The notes under the pieces were generated by a model. It saw nothing but the letters and a program-made list of their open reading frames with translations, had not been told where the DNA came from and ran no database searches. From Brachionus plicatilis (taxonomy: Eukaryota; Rotifera; Eurotatoria; Ploima; Brachionidae), in the NCBI GenBank assembly GCA_010279815.1, contig QEOQ01000180.1, positions 543,770 to 607,769 of the forward strand: a stretch of DNA of 64,000 nucleotides. The letters run 5' to 3'. The translations under genes and the position numbers were made by a program. Below, one piece after another: positions 31,425-42,867 of the stretch (the first letter of the stretch is position 1; each line of letters opens with the position of its first letter).

Positions 31425-34400
31425 TCAAACATCTGTTGTGTGACCAGTTGGAAGATTCACATTGTCTTCATTTAGTATTAAATTTTGATTATTAATAAAT
31501 TTTGACTGCAAATCACGTATTTTTGACTCCTGTAACTTTTTATTATTAATCAATCTCATTTGTTTCTGTTTTAAATTTTCAATTTGATAGCTATCTGTTT
31601 CGCTTTCTGACTCATCTTGTATTGTATTCTTCGGCAGCGATTCACGATTGCTAATCCGTGATCTTTCTTTCAAATCGATACTTTCATTTCTAAAAAGTTA
31701 TTAACAAAAATCTACTGAATTCAAAAAAATAATGTACTTCGATGAATTTGGGCTAGGAATTTGTAATATAATGCTGGGTTTTTCCAAATTATCAGCTGGA
31801 ACGAATTCACATGAATTTAATGTTTCATCTTGATCAGGTCTAAAATTTTAAATTCAAATCAAATTTTATTAAAAAATCTATTTAAATTAATTTATTTAAA
31901 AATAATTTTATAAATGCCTACTTGACTGATTGATTGTTCTGGCTGTCTTCATTCTGTTTTGCACTCAAATCATGCAACGATTTAGCTATGTTGCTTAATT
32001 CTTTGATAGCCGGTACAAATCCATCTCGGTAATACTGATTTTCTAGTGATTTCAATTCATGGGGATCAAGATCTTTAGCTTCTATGTCCATATCTGACTC
32101 ATGTTCATCAACTTTTTTGGGCCTTAAAAAATTTAATTTTTTTTTTTTTTTTGTAAAAGTTTTTAAGAGTTTGTAAAAGTTACATCATGTATTGTTTTTG
32201 TTTTTTAAAGCAGAAATAGTAGATTAATCCGGCAGCAAGACAAAGTGTCCATATTATACTAATACTGACTGATGTCCATCTAATAGCAGTTATATGATAG
32301 TCTATTTAGAAGTTTTTTAAAATTTAATTTTTGATTAATTTGAGTTTTGGTTTACGTTCACAATAAGGCCAATCTCTAAACTGATCTAACCATTGTCCAT
32401 TAGTTGGCAACCATGTTCCGTTCCAATTACAATAGTATTCATTCCAACCAAATTGAGTGTAGCCTCTTTCACATGTTAAGCGCATTACTGAACCGGCCAA
32501 ATAATTTCCTTTTGATAATTCGCGAATTCCGCCCTTCATTAAATAAATTCCACAAGAATTTACTTTTTAAAAATATTAAAATATAAAAAATTCAATAATA
32601 AAACTAAAGATTGTTACCTGATTTCATTGATTCATGCAAAAGACGGTAATACCGATGAGCTTCTTTGGTAGCCTCTCCGATTTCTAATGAGCCCATTGCA
32701 GCGCCATCGTACAAACACTGCACATCGCCTTCGCAGACCGCTTCTAATTCTTCTTGGCTGCAATTTATTATAAAATATTTAAACAATGTGAAATCTAAAA
32801 AATAATTATTTACGTGAAAGAGACATTGCTTGGAAATGGAACTTCTGTGTGCGTAAACCATGGTCTAAATCTCTGCCACTCTCTAATAATAGGTCTTTGA
32901 TCATGAAATGTGTCAAAGGTCCAAGAACCACTGTAGGTGAATATAGATTCCGATTCATCCTGTAATCTCCCTGGAAAAATAAGTTATTTTTTTTTTTTAA
33001 TTTAATTTGTTATTTTAAAATTTACAGGCCATTCCGAAACGCTGATAAAGAAGATCGGGTTTTAAGGTTAATTGATTAGTGCTTCCATCGGGGCTCATAA
33101 AATCATTTGCTGTAATGTTATCCCAATACCCAAATAAACCAGATGTTTCTTTCTAAAAAAAGATACAAAAATATTTTTTTTAATTTATTCTTTTTACAAA
33201 AAAATTAATTAAAATATTAAAAATTAATTTACAAAAAGTGAAAATGGCGCTGATGCTCGCACATGTAATAAACCATGCATGCATTCTACCGATACCCCTA
33301 TGCCAGATATATTAAACATAATAGTCACATTGGACTGATGCATGTCATGTAATGGACTAACAACATAAACATCTTGAATATTTTCAATAAAAAGAAAGAA
33401 AATGAACACTTTAAATTAAAATATACTTTTAAATATTTGAAGTTTTTCTTCTGTATAGTTAAAGTAATATGTTTTTCCATTGACTAACACATCACATCTA
33501 AGATCATGTGTCTGTGATGGATGAATTCGAGCTCGAACTTCCACAATATCACTGTCATCTTGACCAGCTGCAATCGCTGTGATTCTGGTCGCGTTAATTT
33601 GACCCTTTGAGCTCAACAAACAAACTAAAAAGAAGCTATTGATACAATTTAGGGATTTTAAGCTCAAGCTTACATGTGGCATTTGGCGGTTGTTCGAATC
33701 TGGCCTGAAGTTTAAAATTAAAGCGCTTGCTATTCAGAAGTGTAAACTCGCCTTTTCCGTTGAATGTATAGTCTTTACCATCAAAAGTTATGAGGTGAGG
33801 ATCACCGTAAGCGACCGCTTTTAACAAAATGCTCTTTAGTTTATCAAAAAAGTTGAATAAATTTTTATTTACCAATTCTTGCTTCTTGGTATCCTTTAGC
33901 ATCTTTTGTTTGTCTCAGATATAAATAGGACTCACATAAATCGCTCCAGTGACAGCATAAATAATATGGAACTATGTCATGAAAATAGTGGGATAAAGCT
34001 GGAACGCGTCCATAGGTATTGTAAGGAGCCATTCCTAATGAATGGTACCTATCTTTAAATAAAAACAGCATTAATTAATTAAAAAATAAAAATTCTTATG
34101 TTAATAATTAATAATTTTAAAAAAATACAACAATAAATATTTTTTGCTCAAAAATTGGTTTATGTTATTAAGTTGCTTTGTTATTTCTAAATGAAACATG
34201 TTTTTAATTTTTTATCAGGTTTTCAGTTCAATTTTTAGAAAATTGGATCCATTTTAACACAAAAGCGAAATTAGTTCCATAAATAATGTAATTTGTAATT
34301 TTTTTTTCAATCGAGAACAGATTTCTTCAAAATCCCGAGATCCAATTCTAAACAGGATCCTAATTAGGATCTGACAAGGAAATCTTTTCAAAAATCTGGT

Positions 34401-37400
34401 CATTTTTAAAAAAATTTTATTCCCAAGAAAAACTAGAAATTTTAAAAATCTTGAGGCTTTTGGATACAAAGTATTCATGACAATTTATATTAGTGTTGGG
34501 TGAGACACTTAACTGGCCAAAATTTTTAGGCATCGAGACCGTGCCCGAATTAAGCGGTCACACATTTTGGCGGCTGCCACATAATTCGTGAGATTTTTTG
34601 AGAAAAAAATTGAAATTTTATATAAATAACGTAAAAATAAAGATCAAAATAATAATTTTTTTTGAAAAAATGATTTTTTTAAGAATGCTTTTTCCAAACA
34701 TTTTAAATTTTTCAAAAAAAAAATATATTAAAAAACCCTCCCTGATTTATCTTAAACTATCCTATTAATAAGATAATTAATGTCTTTACAACAAAAAATA
34801 ATTTTTAATCTTAATGGAAGCATTAGTAAACCCTAGTGATAAGAAATACTAGGAAACATCTTGTTGACTCTTAAATATTCTTAAAGAAATCCATAATAAT
34901 ATGGGAAAAAGGAATCTAAATAAGATTCTTAAAAAAATGTCCTGATATTATCTTACCAAATTTTCATCTCCTATGATTTGACAAGAATTAGAATAAGACT
35001 CTAGAATAAAATCCAAAAAGCGTTTGCTGGACACAATTTTGGTCAAGACTCTTAAAAGTACCAGACATGATCCTTCCTTCGATGAAACCTTTGGGATTTG
35101 ATTCCTTAGATTACAAAAAGATGCAAATTTCTGTTTTACCTTTAAACTTACACGAACAATTTTTTGAATTTGATATTTTTCAGGATTAATCTATCTCATC
35201 TATTAAAAAAAAATAATTTAAACTTAGCTAAATCGAAATGATCAAATTTATAGAAAATTATCTTTCTCAGAAAAAAAATAATTTTTGTATTCTACTTAAA
35301 TATTTTTATTTTTTCATTCAAGTCAGCGATTAAACACTCAGAGTGTAAGCTGTTTTATTAAAATTTAAAAATAAATTGTTTTTTTAAGCACTTCAAATCT
35401 TAAAAAACATCAAAATAAAATTAATATGAACTCTGTATTAGTGTCTGTTGATAATTTATCTAAATAAAACCTCATATTCAAAAAAATTAAAAGCAAGTCC
35501 TTTAGCTAAAGAACGGCATTTCTGATTCAAAATTTAATTATTTCTAATGCAATTATGACAATTTTTTAAAACTAACCAGGAGTACTTCCAGACATTGTAT
35601 CATTTGTATACATTAGATTACCATCTTGGCCATAACAGCACCGATTTCCAGCACCGGAGGGTCTATCAAACTAAAATGAGTCTCCAGAATTTTTTAAATT
35701 TTTTTCTATCTTACGTTCTTTTTAGAGTAATTACACAGTGTGAAGCTCCTTTATGCTGTAAACAATTAAGTTCATTGTACCCATCGCCATACATATTACA
35801 ACTCGGGTCCGGAGCCCAAGTTCCGGCATCACCGATGGCAAACATGAGAGTTGGAGGACATATTTCCAAATCGTCCATCCAAAATCGGTCGTATTTTCGA
35901 TATTCATGCCACCTTTGGTTTAAATTTTAATTTTTTTTCTCTAAAAAAATTCTTTAATACCATCTACATTGATCTTCTGCCCAGTTTCTACCTCTACTAT
36001 TACCCAAAAAGTGACTATTTTTATCATAATAAAATTTCATCTCGTCATTTCGCCACCATCCGAGGGGATGCAATGCAGAGAAAAGTCGTCTTTAAAAAAA
36101 TTTTTCATCAATTTTTAGAATTATTACTCAACAAAAAAAAAAGAATACTTGCTTTGACATTTTAAAGTTGGGATCGTGATCTGCATACTGGGAATCAAAC
36201 ATGCTGACAGCTATAGCTCCCAATTTATACCTTCTTGCCATGGTTTCGTTCGGAGCTCTATTCGGTGCCACATCGAATCCAAATGACCCTTTATTTAGCT
36301 TACCTTCACCAATTACCTTGAGCAAATAGAATTTTTAAAAATTGCTAATTTTAAATTCTATCAGTTACTTGAACAAAATCCCAATGGGGTCCATCATCAT
36401 TTTCATAATAGCCCCAAAGTTCAATATCAACTACATCACTTTCAGCATAACTCAATTCATGCCTGTTCCATTTAATTATCAACCTAGCTGGAGATACCTG
36501 ATCATGCCATTCTAGTATATTTACTAATTCAACTTTAGGAGGAAATCGCAAAGGATCAACTTAAAAAAAGTTTAGTTAAATTTTAATAGAGTTTGTTTTG
36601 GATTTTTCTCATCAGATAATTTTTCAACTAAAATTTTTTTTATTATTAATTGATAAAAATCAATTAAAATTTAGCTTTAATCAATGTTGAATTAAATCTG
36701 AAAATAAATTATCTGATGTGGAAAAATGTTCTTCGATTTTTAATTACCTATGTTATATTCAGCCTTCCATAGGTAGCTATGTCCACCATCCAAAGAAATA
36801 GATAGATTTATTCTTCCGTTATGATAAACGGTGGGCTGAATACATCTAGCTCTTATCTCACTATTTTTAGCATTAAAAAAAGTAGTTTCGCCAATAGTGA
36901 CACGGGCATTATATCCATCACCCCATTTACAATGAAAAAAAGATTTATTCCTGAAACATGGACCGGTAATATTAACCTTAGTAAATTAATAAACTCAAAA
37001 ATAAATCTTTAAGTTTTAATTATACTTCTTGACCTCCTAACATATTTCCATTTCTGGGCCAAATGTAAAGTTTGTCTTTTAGGAAAAAAAATAATTTTTA
37101 TTTTTTATTTTTTGTGAAAAATTTTACTTTCATAATCAAAATCTATATTTTGACATCCGGCTGGTTGTATCCATTCATCGATTCTGAAAATAAACCGTCC
37201 AGGTATATCTACGTTCGAAAAATTAGATAACATTTTAATTATCTGAGCATTTCTCGAGAAAGGCTTGTGATCAACCCAAAGAGTTCCATTTCCCCTATTG
37301 AATCCAATCTTAATTTAAAAAGTCTTAATCAAAAAAAAAAATTCAAAAGCATTTTTACTTTAGCTGCTCGACCACCAGTTCCTGTTTCGGGGTTTCCGCC

Positions 37401-38326
37401 TTGACTTGTTGATGCATACCATTCAATATTTTCATAATTAAATATCGCGTATGTATGATTTGTATTTGTCACTATCATGCATTGAAAGGTGTTTCTCTAA
37501 AATAAAAAAATTAATTTTTGAGCTAAAAAAAAATAATTCTTAAAGTAAAAAAATTTTTAAAAAATTAAAAAATCTCACAGGTCTTAGATTAATATCACTT
37601 AAACTATTTCCCAAAAAGGCAACGCTTTTCCATGTGGCAATTAAGGCATGGGTGGCAATGAATTCTTCTCCACTAGCCAACGATTCTCTTATTTGTTTCT
37701 TAGTAAAATTTAGAAAAAAGTTTTAAAAAATTTAAGCAAAAAAAACTCACCTGAGCCTCATCCAAAATGTCCATTGTCATTTGATAAATGAATTTCTGTT
37801 CTTCAGTGTAATCCAAAGGCAAATCCATTCTTTTTATGACTTTAAACAATATTCTTCCATATTTTGTTTCTGTAAGATCTTCTATTTTATCACCGACGAG
37901 ATCGGTTTGAGCATATAGAGGTGCAATAAAAACTGGATCGTCTACATACGGGTACTTAGGCTGCGGCCAGTCATCATGAGACAATGTCTGGCCCAAAAAC
38001 GATTCTTGAAATGATATAAATCCGTGCTGATTAACCCATGCCTTATCGAATTTGTGGCCCATAAAAGTCAGGTTGAAGCCAAGATCGATCATCTTCGATC
38101 TAGTATTGTCTTTGCTCACCTCATAATCTGCGCATTCTGGACCGAATGGATACAAAACGCGACCACCGTAGCATGTCACATTATAAGTTTTCACTATCCA
38201 TTGATTTCCGCCCAGATTTTTCCTTTGAATTGGATTTTTTAGCCAAAAATCGGACTGATAAGTCAATTGAGTGGTAAAATGGCATAAATAAGTCAATATG
38301 AAAAATTTGAATAAAAATGTAGCCAT
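31425..38326 (-). CDS. mesh: Mesh/SUSD2-like septate-junction membrane protein, 23 exons
   Basis: Exons (high to low): 38326-37751, 37698-37579, 37496-37359, 37308-37128, 37075-37026, 36976-36748, 36559-36369, 36316-36153, 36089-35961, 35912-35735, 35670-35577, 34052-33873, 33817-33674, 33624-33427, 33372-33233, 33152-33026, 32970-32814, 32757-32618, 32562-32356, 32301-32184, 32122-31922, 31839-31738, 31689-31425; 4029 nt, 1342 aa, all phases agree. Order: signal peptide; NIDO (about 115-340; FIATHALIATW, ILFKV); Ig/IPT-like; AMOP (about 600-740; CPPTLMFAIGD, RCCYGQDGNLMYT, SHYFHDIVPYYLCCHW); VWD (about 745-945) starting YGDPHLITFDG, where GDPH is the self-cleavage motif; sushi (about 1045-1114); membrane helix (SISIIWTLCLAAGLIYYF); ~195-aa polar tail. 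In insects Mesh organises smooth septate junctions. Intron 8 seems to use a GC donor. Intron 11 is 1.5 kb and holds a repeat end. A likely AATAAA lies near 31377-31372. Confidence 0.92.
34053..35576. repeat. Long mesh intron 11 containing a hAT-like repeat end
   Basis: Every other intron of the mesh gene is roughly 45-210 bp; this one is about 1.5 kb. AGTGTTGGGTGAGACACTTA ACTGGCCAAAATTTTTAGG at 34492-34530 resembles the right end of the repeat at 46477-46870 (reverse complement AGTGTTGGGATCCGTACAAG ... CCGGCCAAAATTTT). The rest is AT-rich with no coding sense, so insertion of a repeat probably enlarged the intron. Confidence 0.5.
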
Positions 38327-39815
38327 ATCATTTGAAATTTATCAATTTGAGTACGACCTTTTCAAATAGTAAAATGTTAGTTTCAAATTAAAAGAGTTTT
38401 AAATTTTCAAGAGCATGGATTTTTTGTTTTATTATAATTATTAATATTTGTCATTACTAATCAAATGAGGTGAATATAAAATTTAATTCCTTATCAAAAA
38501 GTAAATATTTGTAATCTCTATGACTTGAAAGAGAGCAAAAGACAATAAAAATTATAAATGTAAAAATTAAATTTAGTAAAGCTGATATTACTAATTGAAA
38601 ATATAATTTTTTAGATTAATCACTGATTGGACGGGTAATAATATACTGGGGGTTTTTTATGATAAATTTTTTCTCAGCATTTTTATCATTTTTTTTTTAG
38701 GTTGACCGTTTTTTGGCTCGTCGATTTAAATTTTCTGGAATAATTTTATATCTATATATTTTATTTTGTCTACTTGGCAAACCTATCTAATAAAAAATCT
38801 TTTTTTTGAAAAATTTTTGTATTTAAACTTTTACATATTATTCCTTAAACAATTATGCTCAAATTTTTATTTTTTTTTATTAATTTTAGCAAAGATTTTA
38901 ATTAAAATAGAAATCCGATGATTAGAAAAAATTATCTTGTTTAAATAAATTATTTTTAAAGATAAGGTTGTTTGAACTTCTTGAGGGTCTTTTAAAAATA
39001 AAAACTCTCCGCGTCATTTTCGATATTTTTAAGTTTTATAATCAAATAGAGCATTAAAAATTTTGTAAAAAAAGTTTTTTTATTAAAAAAGAGAATATGT
39101 TTCAAATATCACTATTCGAAACGAAGTTTTCGAAATCGGAAAAGATAAAAACACAAAAAGGTGAACAAACAAAAAATGGAGAACAAACAGTCATTAAAAA
39201 AACTGAAATAAAATTCTACAATGAATCAATGAGGGTTTAATAAATTGAGCATAATTCTTTAATTTGGATGATAAATAGTTAACATTAAAATTAAAAAGTG
39301 AAAATTAAATTTTTAATTGATTTTAACTATTGATTAAAATGAAAACTAACTCTTCAAGCAAACAGTAAATTTCTTAAATGGCTTTAAATAGTATTAAGAG
39401 AAAGTGTGTTTTGATTTAATATTTAAAAGTCTGCATAAAATTCAGTTAATAATTGAAATAAAAGTGATTTTGACTATTTAGAAAGTTCATCTATATTATA
39501 TTCTAAATTTTAAATTAGGCTAATATATGTATTTTGCAATGTAGTTTCTACTATTCTTTATTAAATCAAATATTATATTTTGAGCATTTGATTTCAACTT
39601 AATCATATAAATATATCTGTTAGAGAAAAAACTCCTTCTGAATAAGAAAATATAATATAATTAAGGTTCAAATAAATTAATTAAGAGAAAAATAAAATAT
39701 CGACAAATATAAAAGAAAATAAAGATTGAAAAAAAATTAAATAAAAAATTAAATGATCAAGTTTTAAAATAGCTGCTTTTTAATACCGTATAAAAATAAA
39801 TGAATAGTGTATCTA

Positions 39816-40004
39816 ATTTTAAGCAATTCAAAACTCTAAACGTAAAATTCAAAACAGCCAAAAATTTTTGAAAAAATGTCTTTTTTTTCCAAAAATGGAA
39901 AATTTAAGAAAATTTTTTTTTTTAAATTGGAAAAAAAAGACATTTTTTCAAAAATTTTTGGCTGTTTTGAATTTTACGTTTAGAGTTTTGAATTGCTTAA
40001 AATA
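39816..40004. repeat. Near-perfect 70-bp-arm hairpin
   Basis: TTTTAAGCAATTCAAAACTC TAAACGTAAAATTC... (from about 39817) through CAAAAATTTTTGAAAAAATG TCTTTTTTTTCCA (to about 39887) is repeated inverted from TGGAAAAAAAAGACATTTTT T (about 39931) to GAATTGCTTAAAA (about 40003), with a short T/A-rich loop of about 45 nt. No mismatches were seen over most of the arm. It is either a very young foldback MITE or a hairpin-RNA locus. Confidence 0.75.
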
Positions 40005-40598
40005 TTATTTTGTATTTTATTTAATTTATTTGTATTTTTTTATGGGCATATAATTATTACTTTTGTTTATTTTATGCAAAAAAAAAACAAAAATACTGAA
40101 TTTAGAACAAAATTTTTTATTCATTACTATTTTTTTGAAAAATATAGCACTAATTATCTAAGAAGAACAAAAAAATGAAAATAAAAACAGTATGTATTTT
40201 TTAAGGACAAAAAAAACTTAATTTATTTTTTTGTGTTTTAATTTTTCAAATAGGGTATAATTTTAAGTCGAATAGTACATTTTGTACATTGATACCATAT
40301 TACATCTGCTTGGTAAGTTTCTGTGGCTTTTTTTACAATCCAGTAATTTACCTCATTTCACGATCAAGGCATTTTTTAGTATCCTCCAAAGAGCAAAGAC
40401 TACAGAAAGGAAAATAACTTTTACCTTTTCCTCTAGTTTTTCCTTTAGAATTAGGTTCAAGAGCCTGATCTTGAGATATGTTAATAGGAATTTCTTCAAT
40501 CACAAACTTTTTTTTTTAATTACAAAGTTTTTATAGAGCTTAATTTTTTATTTGTTTATCTGTATCAAAATAGTGATATTATTACTTATTTATTTGTT

Positions 40599-40626
40599 TT
40601 ATCTGTGCCGAGCTAAAGCTCCTTCA
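40599..40626 (+). repeat. Dispersed ATCTGTRCCGAGCTAAAGCT motif
   Basis: ATCTGTGCCGAGCTAAAGCT CCTTCAG preceded by TTATTTATTTG. Related copies are at 28672-28698 (reverse) and 47396-47425 (TATACCGAGCTAATGCTCTT). The conserved core with T-rich tetranucleotide flanks suggests the shared end of a transposon or retroelement family, but no enzyme is nearby. Confidence 0.45.
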
Positions 40627-41260
40627 GATTAAAAAAAAATTAATTTAAAAATCAAAAAAAATAAAATAAAAATGTAAGAAAAAATAAGATAAAAAAATTA
40701 TATATAATGGACAAATAAAATGGACAGGTGCAAAATGTTTAAGTATTGAACAGTTCAGGAAAGAAAGAAGACAAAGTAAGATAGCAGAATGGAGTTAGGT
40801 ATTCGACATATCTTGATGGAACCTGAAAAGGCTACATTGGTCTATATAAAGGTAAAATCAAAAGTTTTAATTTGATATACAAAGCAAGAAAGTTAAAATA
40901 AATTTAAAAGTGGCAATTTTTATAGAACATTATGGGATTAATTAATAATTAATTTTGTTTTTTTTTGATGGTATAAGAGTTTCATTTCAATCAATTATGT
41001 ATTAATAAATTAAAATAGTGATAAATTTAAATGTAATTGACATTAATTACAAAAAAAAACTAAAATGTTTTTATTTTGTTCCAAATTCAGTATTTTAGTT
41101 TTTTAAATACATATTATTGTTATTTAAAAATATTATACGCGTTTTTTATGTTTAATTTATCAAAAAAAGCTTCTATGGCTCAGTTATTTATTTAGTAAAA
41201 AAAATAACTAGTGAAACTAGTGGCCTAGTTATTAGTTATTCTTTGGTAAGTTCTTCAATT

Positions 41261-41386
41261 ACTGTTACTAAGAAAGTGATTACTGAAGCAACAATACCAG
41301 TTCCAATTCAAATAAAGAATGGCAGACCTCGAATAAATAAAGAGTCAATTAAAACAGCTCCGGTTAAACAACCAAAAGCAAATTAA
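41261..41386 (+). CDS. Possible AT-hook protein 3' exon or remnant
   Basis: A frame open from 41156, without any ATG, ends at TAA 41384-41386. Its last part reads VTKKVITEATIPVPIQIKNG followed by RPRINKESIKTAPVKQPKAN. IKNGRPRINK is AT-hook-like, recalling the AT-hook pseudogene at 10.1-12.2 kb. No upstream exon can be joined with confidence, and the region otherwise resembles non-coding DNA. Treat as a remnant or a last exon of an undetected gene. Confidence 0.3.
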   Translation, partial: TVTKKVITEATIPVPIQIKNGRPRINKESIKTAPVKQPKAN

Positions 41387-42867
41387 AATTAACTAGTAAA
41401 TTTGTTTCGTTAATTTTTGACAATTTTTTTGAGTTTATGTGTGAATTAATTTTGTTTCTCATTATTTTTTGATTCTTTATTAATTGAATAATATATTAAT
41501 AAAATAAATTAGATAGTTTTATAATTTTATTTTCAATATTTATTTTTAGATACTAGAATCGCTTATTTAGATACAAAATTAGTTTGTATTCGTTTTATAA
41601 CTATTAAATGAATTTCTTACTAAGATGATATATAAAAATTAAATGATCAACGTGAATTCTCAATATTTATTCTTTTCTAAAATAAAAAATTTCAGCTAAT
41701 TGCCTTTCATTATTTTAATTTATCTATTTTTAAAATTCAGTAAAGAAAAATCAAAAAATATTAATTAAACAGAATAAATCTTTTTTTTTACTCAAAAAAA
41801 TATCTTTAAATAGAATTTTTCAAAAAAGAAAATATTTTTTTTTCAATTTTTACTAAATTTCAAAATTTGCTATTTTAATTCTCTTTAAACGTTGGGAAAT
41901 CGCTACTTTCATGATTTCTATCCCGAATCATTAATTGCTTAAAAACTTTATTTTATCTATCTAACTTATTTTGATTTGTAACTTTTAATCTGAAGGAATT
42001 TTAACTCGTTGTAAATGAATAAATGAATTGATCATTAATTTTTTCAATTAATTTAATATAATTTATCTTCTATATTGTATTTTTATTACATTTTAATTTA
42101 ATTTTGTATTTGATTTCAATTTTTTAATCGTCTATAATGAAAAAAATTTTTTTTTCATTATTTCACATTTTGATTTATTGAATAATTTTTTTGATAAAAT
42201 TTTAATTACAAAAATCTTTTCATCAAAAGTGAAATTTTTAAATAATATTTTAAATCATCGGTCTGCAAAATGTTTTCAATTGCACTTCATTTTAAATAAG
42301 TACAAAGTCTTTTTCTGAATTGAAATCGACTTCACAGAGCCGAACAAACATAACTTTATCATTAAATAAAAATTTCGACTTTTCTAGAAAATTCATAAAA
42401 TATATTTCAAATTATTAATACTCAACTTTTATTTTTTATTAACTTAAAATAACAACTTGACAAAAAAACCTAGGATTTTGAAATTAAAAAATTTGGGCGC
42501 GTGTAAAAACACTATTGGCTCTTAATCGACAAAATTGAATTAGCTAAATCATTAAAAATTTCATTTAGAACTAATTACCAATCTCAGCTGGTTTTAGATA
42601 AACAAAAATTCTAATATAAAATTCTTACCCGAGCACCCAATTTAAAATTTACTCTTTAAAATTAGAAAAAAAATTCTCCAAGACAATTATTATTACTTTG
42701 CTCTTTAATAGATGTCGTATCATTTGAACAAAAAAAATCCAGTTTTTTTCTTCATATTGTACTTGATTAAATTTAAAGCCAAATTAAGCCAACTTTACAA
42801 TTTTAAGCTTTTTATTTCAACACTAATAATTTTTTTTAGATCAAAATAAAAAGAGAAAAAAACTGAG

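Larger units (their letters stand above)
38327..42867. other. Gene-poor stretch between mesh and calnexin
   Basis: A bidirectional-promoter position: mesh runs left from 38326 and calnexin runs right from 42868, 4.5 kb apart. The only distinct items are a long hairpin at about 39816-40004, the dispersed GAGCT motif at 40599-40626 and a possible AT-hook tail at 41261-41386. The frames at 39868-40536 are the hairpin itself or low complexity. Confidence 0.5.
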
